From contig NC_088339.1 of the NCBI RefSeq assembly GCF_036884655.1, forward strand, positions 33,479,501 to 33,543,500: a DNA stretch of 64,000 nucleotides, given 5' to 3'. Position 1 is the stretch's first letter. The number at the start of each line of letters is the position of its first letter. Both the position numbers and the translations under genes were made by a program. Source of the DNA: Musa acuminata AAA Group. Its lineage: Eukaryota > Streptophyta > Magnoliopsida > Zingiberales > Musaceae. This document shows, piece by piece, positions 51,321 through 62,782 of this stretch. A model generated the notes under the pieces. The model ran no database searches and was not told where the DNA came from. It was given only the letters and a program-made list of their open reading frames with translations.

Positions 51321-53318
51321 TCACACTTCAAATAAGTGGTTTTTATAGAAAAATTTCCAATCAGAATCACCAGAAGAATCCAACACAAGTCCCTCTATGC
51401 TAATGGATTCGGCACATGAGGTCGGTCCTTCTGGAGGAACTTTTGCTTCAACCTTTTCCGCATCAAACACGAACTCAATAGACCCAAAACCAGCTGTTGC
51501 AATCTGTTCATTTTGATTCTTTAGAATGGAGCTGCTACTTCTGGGTTCAAACTTAAGATTGGCAATTGGTCCTGCTCTGTCTTCTTCATGGTGATTGAAG
51601 TTATCCTCATCATCTGATAGCCACTGACTGCCATCCAGTTCACCCATCTCAAAGATCCTACTCACCAGTCCTTCTCTCCATGATATCCTTGTCTGAGAAC
51701 TTGGAAATACCTGTTCTTTAGCACAAATATTTTTCACTGCAGAGTTTCTGTCACATGATGGATTTTGAAAACGATTTAGATCAACAGAGTTTGATGGGGT
51801 TGCCAGGCATCCAAACTGGAAATTGAGCTTGGTTGATGGCACTTGACAACTTGTCTCGTTGCTTACTGGCTTTGGTGACCAGCTGATGTTCTCGATAGCT
51901 TCTGCCATTTTGTCAATCTTCAAGTCAGACAAATTTAATTTCTTTGTTGAGCTCGAGGAAGATGATGGGGTGCAGATAGCATGGCCTTCATTCCAAGAGC
52001 TGCCAGAAAATGTTGAGCTCTCCAATGCAGAACCATAACGGTGTGCTCCCCTCTCTTGTTGAGGCCTAAGAAGTTTGCTTTTAGATGTCTTTGCAATCCT
52101 TTCTAAGATCATAGAGAAAGGACTAATACTACCACCAGTAGTAGGGGTTTTCTGAATTCCAATACCAGATGATGGTGTTTCTTCTAGACCTGGAGGCTTG
52201 AAATCCAACAACCCCCTGAGGTCAGGTGAGTTCACCATGTTTGAATTATTAGGAGAGAACCCCCAAAATCCATGATCAAGTGAAGTTCTAGTCTGCAATG
52301 AGAACTCATCTCTGGGTATGCTGTCTCCACCTTCACAAGTGGGAAGAAGCCAATCCACGGAAGCTTCAGCAGGGCGATGCACCATATGAACTTTCGAGCT
52401 AGAACTAACACTGCTACCAAGATCGGAGTTAACCTTCTCTGAGGGTGAAGACAGCCAACGTATAGATGCCACAGCAAGAGGAGGAGGTATTGCAGAGACC
52501 CGAGTTGGATCGGTACCCCCAACATTAGCATCTTCGATGTCCAACACACATCCGCCGATAGTCAGTATGCCTCTCGGCCGGCATTTCCTCCGGTCGTGCA
52601 CTCTGGCGATCACATGGCCTGCGGCAAAACAAGCAGGTGTGGCAACCACCGCAGAAGCATCCACGGGGACCTCGGGCGAAATGGATGCTTGAACGGGAGG
52701 TGTGGTGGCCGAAGTCGGTGTGAGAGTTATCATTTGTTCCACTTCCTTCGCTGCCTCCAAGACGACATGAGCATCAAAACCCTGAAGTGTTTTCTCAGGA
52801 GTCGAAGCCAAACGAGAACCTACCTTTCCCTCCGAACCCTCTTCAAGATCGAATTTTGAGTCGGGGTTTTGTTCGTTGGAGGCAGGTCTTCTCTTGTTCC
52901 AGAGCTGGAGGAGGTCTGGGGTTCTCGGTTTCGAGGGTTTACTCGATCCGAGCTGCTTGGGGACACCAGGACTGGATTTTGATTCATTCTTTTGGGTCCG
53001 GTACCTGGAAGGGTTTGTGAGGTTCCTGGGATTGGTGGCGTCGTTTCTGGGATTGGAAGGCGCCGATCGAGGAGTTCTTGGACGCGGCTTGGATCGGGCA
53101 AGCGGCTCCTTAGCAGAGGAGTTGGGGAGCAAGAACCTGAAGCAACCCCCTTTGGGAGCCTCGGCGGAGCCAAAAGGAGGAGGAACGGAGCCACTGTTGA
53201 GCTCCTTCAGTGGATTTCTGGGGCTCAGCTTCTTCCTGGCCTCAAATTTCTTCGCCAGAGACTTCTTCGAGCTCCTCCTCTCCAGCTTCGGAGGCTCGTT
53301 CGTGACATCTCGCCCCAT
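51321..53318 (-). CDS. Plant-specific protein of unknown function, possibly nuclear (ACI1-like?)
   Basis: Intronless gene for a 665-residue protein rich in Ser, Pro and basic residues, mostly predicted disorder. The N-terminus (MGRDVTNEPPKLERRSSKKS) and following RSKPRPRTPRS region are strongly basic and could act as nuclear localisation signals. Ordered-looking islands include RGILTIGGCVLDIED, EASVDWLLPTCEGG, SPDLRGLLDFKPPG and ISPFSMILERIAKT, and near the C-terminus SWREGLVSRIFEMGELD followed by WLSDDED. These short blocks look like conserved plant motifs, and I weakly recall a resemblance to ALC-interacting protein 1-type proteins; treat that as a guess. No enzymatic domain is visible. The ATG at 53318 is the first in-frame ATG; the frame is open further upstream (to about 53480) but without an ATG. 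Confidence 0.7.
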   Translation of the reverse strand: MGRDVTNEPPKLERRSSKKSLAKKFEARKKLSPRNPLKELNSGSVPPPFGSAEAPKGGCFRFLLPNSSAKEPLARSKPRPRTPRSAPSNPRNDATNPRNLTNPSRYRTQKNESKSSPGVPKQLGSSKPSKPRTPDLLQLWNKRRPASNEQNPDSKFDLEEGSEGKVGSRLASTPEKTLQGFDAHVVLEAAKEVEQMITLTPTSATTPPVQASISPEVPVDASAVVATPACFAAGHVIARVHDRRKCRPRGILTIGGCVLDIEDANVGGTDPTRVSAIPPPLAVASIRWLSSPSEKVNSDLGSSVSSSSKVHMVHRPAEASVDWLLPTCEGGDSIPRDEFSLQTRTSLDHGFWGFSPNNSNMVNSPDLRGLLDFKPPGLEETPSSGIGIQKTPTTGGSISPFSMILERIAKTSKSKLLRPQQERGAHRYGSALESSTFSGSSWNEGHAICTPSSSSSSTKKLNLSDLKIDKMAEAIENISWSPKPVSNETSCQVPSTKLNFQFGCLATPSNSVDLNRFQNPSCDRNSAVKNICAKEQVFPSSQTRISWREGLVSRIFEMGELDGSQWLSDDEDNFNHHEEDRAGPIANLKFEPRSSSSILKNQNEQIATAGFGSIEFVFDAEKVEAKVPPEGPTSCAESISIEGLVLDSSGDSDWKFFYKNHLFEV

Positions 53319-54917
53319 TCCGTCGACAGATCCGTTGGCAACGTGGAATCTTTTTGAAATGAGACGACGAGGGTTCCTACGCCTTCGGCTCGATCCTCGA
53401 CGTCTGCTCGATTCAAATCGTTCTACATGCGACGTGAGGGAGAGGTAGGCAACGATCTGAACCGTCCATGATGCGGACACGATTCATATTGGGCGGTAGG
53501 ATCTCTGACGGCAGCTTGAGTTTGACGGCGGTGATCGGCTCGGTCAGTCCTTTCGACCTTACAGATAATGCAATTTTATTGATATTAAATGATTTGATGA
53601 AAATTGTCAACTTGACCTTTATTTTGGCAGCTAGTGATCGGTGCTATTGACTTGAGTCGAATGTTGACCAAATAATTATTTTTTTTATTTATCAATTAAA
53701 ATCGATTAATCGAATCGAAATCGAAACTGAACACTTCTGCAGAACCGTTTTGGATTGTTAAAATTAACACTTTAAAGAATAAAAAATATATTTTTAATTT
53801 ATCAATAAAAATCGATGAATCGAAATGATGAATAAATATTTAATTTATCAATAAAAATCGATGAACCGAACACTTCTGCATGAATCATTCAGGATTGATA
53901 TGATGCATAACAATTACCAATCGGATTAAGAAAAAGTAACAAATATCAAGTCATAAAATCCAATACCAACACATATGTATTGTATCAGTGAGAATAAGCA
54001 ACAAACTGTAAAAATAGTAGTGAAATGCCAGTGAGAATCCAATCAATTTGTATGACATGCCCGCAGCATAACTAGTTACAACACCACATGTACTCACTCA
54101 TCGATTCCTGATGTGCATCAATCCAACAACCGTAAATATTAATTATCAAACAAATTCATCACACTTGCAAGAATTCAGCAGAGAAAGAATAGGAAGGAAA
54201 AAAGTATACACCGAGCTATTCATAAGACAAGCAGATTAAAATTCTTGGAAAGCTAGTCACAAACAATCATTATAAGTAATTAAACCACACCTATTCGGAA
54301 ATGCTAATGTCCATGACATCAAAGGCTTCCTTGGCACAATCAACAAACTCCCACAATTTTACAGCTGCATGGCTATGCAGATAATTTGCCTCCTACCCAG
54401 GGTAAAGGTAGAATTACATTCAGGTAATTAACATAGACTTTAGGGAAACAGGCAACTGATACAAGCTTCCAACATGAATTATATATTTCCAGCAAGCTCA
54501 TTCTTCGATAGATATAGAAATATCCCATAAACGAGACTTCTGAAGAGCCGACATATCCCAAAGTAGTGAGACTTGGGAGCTCCTCCAAGTTGCAGGTTGT
54601 ACCATGAGTGATCCCATATAAATTGTGCCTTGATGCTGAAATCTTGATTTTCCCTCAAGACTTCAATCTTCCTCCAAATGCACATTTGGATCTCAACTGC
54701 TTTTTTACAGACCTAACATACAAATGTGCTAAAACTGCAAAAGTAAGGCTTGCATGTGATGCTTGGATATCACATAATATCATAACATGAAAAGCAAGGA
54801 CGAAATGAAAGAATAAGATGCAAGACATAGCAAAAATTTGAAATTCATAACCAAACATGTTCTGGTAGGATGCGTGGACACACCTAGGGCTATATTCTAC
54901 AACTTCATGCACTTTCA
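53319..54917. other. Intergenic DNA
   Basis: Upstream region of the preceding gene, then AT-rich DNA including partly duplicated AATCGATGAA-containing stretches at about 53690-53880. The part next to 54918 is probably the 3' UTR of the FRS gene. No gene. Confidence 0.45.
53675..53885. repeat. Local diverged repeats (AATTTATCAATAAAAATCGA)
   Basis: AATTTATCAATAAAAATCGA occurs twice perfectly and once with changes. GAACACTTCTGCA also recurs. These are short partial duplications in AT-rich DNA. Confidence 0.7.
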
Positions 54918-57900
54918 TTAACCAGTTGCACCAGAAGTTTCTTTTGGTTCTTGAGTTGCTTGCAAAGACTTGTGGCCACGATACATCTTTCGTCTCTTTG
55001 GTGGGACAACTGTCGGAGCAGGCGAATCCTTTGGGTTCTGAGTAGCCTACATGTTCTCAGATTATCTCATTAGAAAGAAATACAGTAAGAAATATTCCAT
55101 GCAAGCAACTACAAAGCAACTAAATTAACCTGGAGCATTGGCTGATAGATCCATGGCATCATAGGCCCGTTTCCAAAAGTCTGAGGGTCAAACCCACCCT
55201 GTAATGCATATACCTCCCGAATTAGAGCTGGATAAGGCACTTCAAATAATCTTTCAATAAGAGAAACAAAGAAGCCATGCCTACATCCTCTTTCAGGGCA
55301 CTTGTTAATGTATAGATGAACTTTACATAGCATTAAATTAACATTACAAGAAAGATAAAGCTCAGGGAGGCAAGAAGAAGGGGTGAAAGGAGAAACAAAC
55401 CGGGAACATGTATACTATGCCTGGTCTCATTGTTGTTTGGTTCCCATTCAGTGGTATACCAAAATGACCACGAGGAGGCAAGACAGCTGTGTTTCCTCCT
55501 TCCTGCCATAAACATCATTGCCAATGAAAATGAACAATTCTATATAGTCTAAGAAAACAAAGATAAGATGCAAGACACTAAAATTATGAGAACCGTTGGT
55601 CTCGTGTTTGGTTGAAGCCTGATTTGGGTGGCAAGATACGGAGTCGGAAGACCTTGGAACTCATAGCTACCATCAGCAGCCTTTGTGATTCCATGAGGAG
55701 GCTGTTCATACAACAAGGTTAAAGAAAAAGTTAGCAATATAAATCAAGTAATGAAACTGACATAAATGCATCTAATTAATCAACCACTGCATTCATATAA
55801 ACGTAACCTCCACATGGGCCTCATTCATTTGTGGCTGCCCACCAAGAAGTTGCACTGCATTTCCATTTTCAGAAGCCACACTCTTTCCAGCATTTTGATT
55901 GTGATTCCGGTTCAATCTGTTTGCTTTGGGAACACGAAGCTTAATCCTAGGTTGTGTATCATCATGTGTTTTGTCACTAAGAAGAAACTTCTCCACCTCT
56001 TTTATCAACTTTAGAGCAAGTTGGTATTTATCTGAAAGTACTCCAACTTCAACCAGCTGAAGGCATCGCATTGATAAATAATCATAACGGTCAACTCTAT
56101 TATTAGCGATCACATCATCTGAAGATCGAGCCAGAACATGCAATCGCTTGAAGTCCTTTTTCCACCGATCCAGAACATATTGAGATGGAATTTCATGCAC
56201 TTGTTGCCACTTTAATACAGACAAAGCGTGCCTGCATAGAATCCCTCTAAACTGAAAAGAACCACATATGCATTGAATCTCCTTCTCTTCTGTGTTGTAT
56301 AAAACTCCGTGATTCTTATTCATTGTCCTCTTGCCATCATCAAGAAAGATACATTCCTTGACATCAAAAGTAGATACCGGCCCATCTACATTGACCAGTG
56401 ATGCATGACAGTACATTATGGCCTCAATCTCATCCTGGAATTTTTTAAACATATTAAGTGTGTATACTCTGGACAGTTGCTCTTCCATGTGAAATTTTGA
56501 GACAGACGGTCGTCTCTTATGAAATGTCTCAAAATCTGCTTGAGCTTCCTTTTCGTATTTATCCAGCAATGCCATCTCATATTTACTAAGAAATTGCTTC
56601 AGGGAAGTCTTTGCTTCCACATGCCCATCAAAAAATGCAACCATAGTTTCATTACGTTGGGTGGTCGACATACCTGCCCAAAATGTGTCTTTTAGATAAA
56701 CAGGGACCCAAGAATGTCGGCATTCATATAATGACCTGAACCATTCATTACCATGAAGTCCATACATCTCAACCATCCTTCTCCAGTCGTCCTCAAACTC
56801 CTCAGCTGTTAAAGAATCATAAACAGCCTTTTGCATTGCCTTATTAATAGCTCTATACTCCGCTAATCCACCTAATTTCTCAGGAACTTTTTTCATTATC
56901 TGCGACAAGCATATGCGATGACGAACTTCAGAGAGCACTTGAGCAACCGCACTCTGAATGCTCTTAGATTGATCGGTGATCAGGGCCTTAGGAAACTCCC
57001 CATACATACATGCTATCCATGCCTTGAACAACCATACATAGGTCTCCATGGTCTCATCCGAGAGCAAACAGCAACCCAAGAGCACCAACTGACCATGATG
57101 GTTCACCCCAACAAAGGTGGCCAAAGGCAAATCATATTTATTTATCACATAGGTTGTATCAAGCACAACGACATCATTATAGTACTGATAAGCAGCTCTT
57201 GACCGTGCATCTGCCCAGAATACATTCCTCACACAGCCTTCCTCATCCAAATCAATGACATTGAAGAAATTTGTATTCTTCGCCTGCATTCTAGTAAAGA
57301 AGAGACGAAGTGCCTCGGCATCCCCTTCTCCGAGCTTCAATCGACCCCTCTCCACAAAACTCCTATGTTCACTCTCACTAAAAAGTAGTTCTTCAAGCGC
57401 GCTTAATCGCTCGATGGGCATCCTTGGAGGCAATCTTGGCTGTACTGTCTCTCCATCCTTGTTACGCTCAGCGCGCTTCTTGGCAGCACCTGATAGCTGC
57501 CTATAACAGCTCAAGAACCGTGCCATCGAGGGGCTGACCGGATGGTTATGATCAATATTAGCCACGACCAAGTGCAGCATCCCATCTCCCCACAGCTTCA
57601 CCTTGATTCTAGCTGGACAATTCGTCTTTGCTGAGTTCCTTTTCCGGTACTTGGCCTCAGGTCGATTCCGACCTCCCTTGCAGCACATCAGCTCTAGGTA
57701 CAGGCAGTGGCCGTCTTCAGTGAAGGCAGATCTTCTTATCGCAATGCCAAACCCCACCCGGCGTGCATACCTCTTGTAGAATCTGGAAACCTCTTGATGA
57801 TTCTTAAACACCATGCCCACCTCAGGCACTCTGTCATCGACTTCAGCCCCGGCATTACCATCATCCAACTCATCATCCTCCATTCCGTCGAGCCCTTCCA

Positions 57901-58243
57901 AACCCACGTCTCCCATCACATCCTAAATTGGCATAAAAAGAAAGCCAAGAAACACTATAAAAGAACGCTTTTTTGGGGGGACAAAATTGCACCTTTCAAG
58001 CTATAGATTAATTCTGTATCTCAAGTTACAATAGCCACGCAAAACAAAAGGCAAAACCGGAAATCTGAAGAAAGTAACGGAGAAACTCTTGAAGGGTACA
58101 AAGGAAACAGAAGGATCGAAGTAGAGGGCAAGAAACAGGAGCAGACAGAGGAGATCAATTGTAGGGGAGAGAGATCCGACCTGGGCGTTGAGAGAGAAGG
58201 GCTGCCTTCTAGGTTTCTTCGACCGGGAGCCGTGTCCTTCCAT
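54918..58243 (-). CDS. FRS: FAR1-RELATED SEQUENCE (FRS) transcription factor, domesticated MULE transposase
   Basis: Six coding exons (58243-58181, 57922-55808, 55701-55594, 55502-55401, 55198-55130, 55046-54918) join in phase 0 to give 861 residues. A short first exon encodes a basic KKPRR motif, a likely nuclear signal. An acidic stretch follows, then the FAR1 DNA-binding zinc-chelating domain (about 64-150, FYKRYARRVGFG to DHNHPV) and the MULE transposase-like core (about 265-360) with LDTTY (Asp276) and ITDQ (Asp338). A SWIM zinc finger, CICGSFQFRGILCRH, lies near residue 580. The Pro/Gln-rich C-terminus has a PPKRRKMYRGHK basic patch. FRS proteins descend from Mutator-like transposases and act as nuclear regulators, FHY3/FAR1 in phytochrome A signalling being the best known. 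Which branch this one joins is not certain. No lesions seen. The 2.1-kb main exon holds all three domains. Confidence 0.93.
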
Positions 58244-58310
58244 CACCTGGGCGTTGGGGATCGGAGACTGTGGCCCTGCCGCGGATCTCCGGCGAGGCGG
58301 GGTCGATCCT

Positions 58311-58318
58311 TAGGGTTT
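58311..58318 (-). promoter_or_regulatory. Telo-box in the FRS leader
   Basis: TAGGGTTT on the plus strand (AAACCCTA on the minus strand), 68 bp upstream of the FRS start codon, inside a GC-rich leader. Confidence 0.5.
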
Positions 58319-60424
58319 CTTTTCGGGAGAGGGGGCAAATTAGGGGGCGATACAGGGCGGGCGGTTTCCGGACCGCGGCGTGGTTGTTTTCTGCTTTCAT
58401 AGGTGAAGGGACCCACCCGAGATGTATGGAGGGTAAATTTTTGGGTAGTCGACTTAAAAGAAATTGCATAAACATCCTTTTAAAGCTTTTAAATCACACA
58501 AATATTCCTCCAATGTTTAGAATTTAGACACCTAACTAAACACCAATGATTAATTTCATTGTATTAAAATTAAACAAAATTGTTTAGAGGGTTAAGTCCA
58601 TTATATTAAAATTTAAAATTATAATTAATATTTTATCAATTTATCTAACTTTGTTATTTGATAGAGAATATAAGAAGAAGATATTTTAGTAGGTCTTCTA
58701 TTGGCACTGGATTTGATCAAGCTATTTGATTGAATCCATTAAGATTATGAGGTGGCAATTTGGTTCACTTGTGAGTCAATTGGTGCATAATAACATCATG
58801 AACAAATATCTTAAATTGGAACTAATATTATAAATTTAACTTTAAAAGGTCAATGTTCTGTTCATCAATTGAATATGAAAAAAAGGGCAACACCTACACA
58901 TGTTTAGTGCTTGTGATTGGAGTTCAAGGACCCACATATGGAACATTCATGTAAGTGGGTAAGATTTTTTTTTTTTTTAAACAAAATTGTCCATGAAAAG
59001 GTTGTGTACCTTTTTTTTTTTTTTTTTTAAGGTGTGTGTGTAAGTGGGTGAATGACATGGCATCATTCATGATTCTAAATCCATGATCATAACCCAGGTT
59101 TTTTTATATGAGTTTAGGTTTAAGATTCAGTAAATTCTAAGTTAAAAGTTAATATTTTATTTTTGTTTTATTTTCAAAAGCAACCCATATTTTCTAGTAG
59201 ATAAGATTACCGTTTTCACCCTATTACAAGGCCCTATTTGAGGTCGTGGATGAGGTTGAGGGTAAAAAGAGAGTCATGGTGTTGCCTCCGTCACTAATGC
59301 CTTATTACATTTCGTTATATCAGTTGTTGGGCCCTCCTCATGTATCATGATGATCAACTTCGATTAAAAGAAAAAAGATGGTTACCATAAGACTTCATTT
59401 CTCTCCTCTCTCAAATGACCTATCGCATAAGCTGCCACTAGCGCTCCTTCTCAAGCTACTATGCTCTCTTGATCGAATAACAACGAAGAACAAAAGTGAG
59501 TAGGAGTGTACTCATTTAATATGAGGGCTCAAAATTTAGAAGGTGAAGGAGGTGGTTGAGGATGTCCTTCTTAAAAAAGGTACAATATAAGACATTTGAG
59601 ATGGAAACCGGAGGAAAATGACCACAATGACATTAATTATGATAAAAATAAGAGGATGAGGGCAAGAGTCTCGTGATGGGATTTTAGCAACACATCGATA
59701 ATAACAAACAATGACACAAGGACAATGATAATAGTAAGATATAAGGGTAAAGATGAAGGTAGCAGACGAGACCATGGTAACAATGATAGACGCGAGATGG
59801 AGACAATCATGATAGGACGGAGGCTAAGGGGTAATACTATCTCATAAAAAATAAAGGATATTCTATAAGAAGAAAGTAAAAAATAATACTTTATGAAAGA
59901 AAAAAATAAAAACATGAGATTTTTTTAAAAGTTTACTCATAATTTTTTATATTTTATTATTTTGACTCCATGAAAAATTAGATTTTTTCTAGTTATACAT
60001 GTATAGAACAACAAAAATCTCATCATCTTCTATCTATAAAAGTTGAAGAGAAAAAAAATATTTTAATATCTATGTGAGGGATTATGGGTACTTTCTTGAA
60101 TTTTATTATTCTCACAAAGGATGATGAATCACCTAAATCTTGTAATTACTATTTTTCGTTTTATTTTATTTTTACATTTTCTTGATTGTCTATTTGGTAT
60201 CACAGCATTCTTCCAGACTAATGAATTTTCTCAAGTTGACTTAATGTCAACTATCATGTCTCTTTTTATTGCAAAGGCAAGAGAACAAATAAACTCGAGT
60301 AGATGTGATGGTTAATTGGCACACTAACCCATAGTTCCTCCCCACTCATTTTGTCAAACATATATTAATCATTCATATAGAAAAGATCATAACATTATAT
60401 CTGATTTAGAAGAGTAAACTGAGA

Positions 60425-60426
<2 letters not shown>
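58319..60426. other. Intergenic DNA
   Basis: AT-rich with two poly-T tracts near 58965 and 59010. No gene is supported on either strand. Confidence 0.45.
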
Positions 60427-60502
<76 letters not shown>

Positions 60503-60878
60503 TTGTATATATATGTATTTGTATATATATGTATATGTATATATATATGTATATGTATTTGTATATATATATATATATATGTATATGTATTTGTATATAT
60601 ATATATGTATATATATATATGTATATGTACATATACATATATGTACATATACATATATATATACATATACATATATGTATATATACATATATATACATAT
60701 ATATATATATGTATATGTACATATACATATATATATATATATATATATGTACATATATATATATATGTATATATACATATATATATATGTACATATGCAT
60801 ATATATATACATGTATATATATATGTATATGTATATATATATATGTATATGTACATATACATATATATATATGTACAT

Positions 60879-60910
<32 letters not shown>

Positions 60911-60912
60911 AT
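60427..60912. repeat. Long TA-rich palindromic microsatellite tract
   Basis: About 485 bp made almost only of TA, with regularly placed GTA, CATA and TTTG interruptions. Starts with about 70 bp of pure TA. Many sub-segments such as GTACATATACATATATGTAC are self-complementary. Long open frames on both strands here (Tyr/Ile repeats) are composition artefacts. Confidence 0.95.
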
Positions 60913-61096
60913 CGAAGAAAGAGTATAAAGTGACCAACGGTCGAATTCTCGAACCCGCCTTTTGAGTATAACAGCCGTTGTGCTACTTCACCAGGTGTCA
61001 TCCTCTTCCAACGGTCGAATTCCCAGCGCTCCCCGCCACCCCCTCTCTCTCTCTCTCTGGCTTTACAATATAAACCCATTTGCTCTGCTTCTCTCG

Positions 61097-61101
<5 letters not shown>

Positions 61102-61163
<62 letters not shown>

Positions 61164-61180
61164 CGCTCGCTCGCTCGCTC
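61102..61180 (+). repeat. (CT)n then (GCTC)n microsatellite in a 5' leader
   Basis: About 29 CT units run into five GCTC units, ending 12 bp before the ATG at 61193. A second, shorter CT run lies at about 61043-61058. A TATA-like ACAATATAAAC lies at about 61065-61076, so the CT tract is probably within the 5' UTR. Confidence 0.9.
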
Positions 61181-61192
61181 ACTACAGAAGCC

Positions 61193-61750
61193 ATGGGGAT
61201 GATATCCATCGCCTCGTCGCCACCCGAGGCGGCCTCGCCGGCGCATTGCCGCGCCCACAAGGCCTTCCTGCTCTGCAACTACGTCCTCCTAGGGGCCGCC
61301 TCCAGCTGTATCTTCCTCACCCTTTCCCTCCGCCTCATCCCCTCGGCCTGCGGCCTCCTCCTCATCCTCCTCCACGCCCTCACCATCGCCTCTGCTATCG
61401 CCGGGTGCGCCGCCGCCTCCGGCTCCTCCAGCCGCTGGTACGGCGCCCACATGGTCGCCACCGTCCTGACCGCCATCCTCCAGGGCTCTGTCGCCGTGCT
61501 CGTCTTCACCAGGACGTCGGACTTCCTGGCGGATGGCCTCCGGTCCTACGTCCGGGAGGAGGACGGGGCGGTGATACTGAAGATGGCGGGGGCGCTCTGC
61601 CTGGTCATCTTCTGCATGGAGTGGGTGGTGATGGCTTTGGCATTCGTGTTGAGGTACCACACCTATGTGGATGGGAGCGGCGTGAGGAGGAGCGCCAAGG
61701 TGCAGCAGGAGGGGGATGTGAGCAATTGGCAATGGCCTTTACAGGTCTAA
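61193..61750 (+). CDS. Four-helix membrane protein, function unknown
   Basis: Intronless, GC-rich gene for a 185-residue protein. Four hydrophobic segments are visible at about 25-45, 50-72, 85-105 and 131-154, joined by short loops. A loop with RTSDFLADGLRSYVREEDG lies between helices three and four. The polar tail (about 160-185) ends NWQWPLQV. The start has good context (GCCATGG) right after the CT-rich leader. The layout resembles small plant-specific four-helix proteins of unknown function; I do not recognise a named family. Being hydrophobic without a cleavable signal peptide, it is probably in the endomembrane system or plasma membrane. Location and role are inference only. Confidence 0.8.
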   Translation: MGMISIASSPPEAASPAHCRAHKAFLLCNYVLLGAASSCIFLTLSLRLIPSACGLLLILLHALTIASAIAGCAAASGSSSRWYGAHMVATVLTAILQGSVAVLVFTRTSDFLADGLRSYVREEDGAVILKMAGALCLVIFCMEWVVMALAFVLRYHTYVDGSGVRRSAKVQQEGDVSNWQWPLQV

Positions 61751-62782
61751 GCAATGCTCGCTTTGGCTGTTGATTGGGTGCTCAGCTAGTTTATTTGAAG
61801 ATTGGCAATGCTCGCTATGTCACTGTGATTCTTATTTATTGTTTGTTTAAGCTCATGATTTGTTGATTTATATATGTATGTACACACAAGTTTGAGTCCA
61901 ATTGTTCTTTCAGAAAATTTATGGAGCTTGATCTAGCCAACCAGCTCAGAGTTGGTGGAAGATTATGTTTTAGCCAATATCAGTATCTCTTTCCCAAGTG
62001 CTGAAACAAATTACCAGAAAAATGAAACAAATCTAAGCACATTCAGTATAAAAAGGAATGCAGCAGTCATGTAGATTTGGCAATCATAATTGACACACCA
62101 GATAAAATAAATATGGATGGTTCACCAGCAGGGGGGTTGACTTATGTTGCATGATGAACCACCATGTTCATCATGCAACATAAGTCAACAGCTTACAGTA
62201 GTATCGCAAGCACGAGGATGAAATATGGGAATATCATTTCAAGAAATGCTGAATGATTTCTCAATGTTACTTGATCTAAACCGAAACTGGAAAACTTGTG
62301 TGTACAAGAGTTTTATGCCCTGAATACATGAAGACACCGAACTAGGATCCATACTTCTGTCATCAGCAGCATTTTGAAAAGTATCAATGACATGGCAACT
62401 TTCTTGAACCTTTGAAAACAGCATCATCCTTTGCATATATTGGTTCAAAATCGTGAGCCAATCATGTTTTAGGTATGATCATGGATGAACTGATGTACCC
62501 AGAATCTATCAGGCGTTGTAGCATAACTTGGCTTCTGGTTCATCCTAGTAGATCTTGATTTCCAGAACAACTGATGAGTTTAAAGCCATCATGGTACAAT
62601 TGATAGAAACTCAACGGACAGTCTATCAACAAGCAGAGCATTCATATTCAAGTCATGCAGCATATGGTCATAAAGACCCTTGAATTTTAGCTGAAGTGAA
62701 CCATCAAACCGTCATGAACATCTAAGATAATATAACCTGGAATTTTAGATTTGTTCAGAATGATGTCTGCTAACGTGCAGCT
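61751..62782. other. 3' flank and intergenic DNA
   Basis: Probable 3' UTR of the membrane-protein gene followed by AT-rich non-coding DNA that contains the perfect hairpin at 62136-62189. No gene seen. Confidence 0.5.
62136..62189. repeat. Perfect 24-bp inverted repeat with 6-nt loop
   Basis: The arm at 62136-62159 (GTTGACTTATG to ATGATGAAC) is the exact reverse complement of 62166-62189, separated by CACCAT. Pairing stops at both ends of the arms. It does not look like a rho-independent terminator (no T tract, and this is a plant). See findings. Confidence 0.97.

Noticed and set aside
60925..60995. tRNA-like A-box and B-box on the minus strand (TAGCACAACGG and GGTTCGAG)
   Set aside because: The two boxes are only about 31 bases apart, too close for a tRNA, and the arms do not pair properly. 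At best a truncated tRNA-derived relic.
60387..61103. Long open frames (up to about 240 codons) of Tyr/Ile repeats on both strands
   Set aside because: They are produced by TA-rich microsatellite DNA with no stop in some frames. Composition is extreme and no domain is present.
61246..61773. Alternative Pro/Arg-rich frame of about 175 codons in the membrane-protein gene
   Set aside because: Low-complexity shadow of the GC-rich frame that has four clear membrane helices and a good start context.
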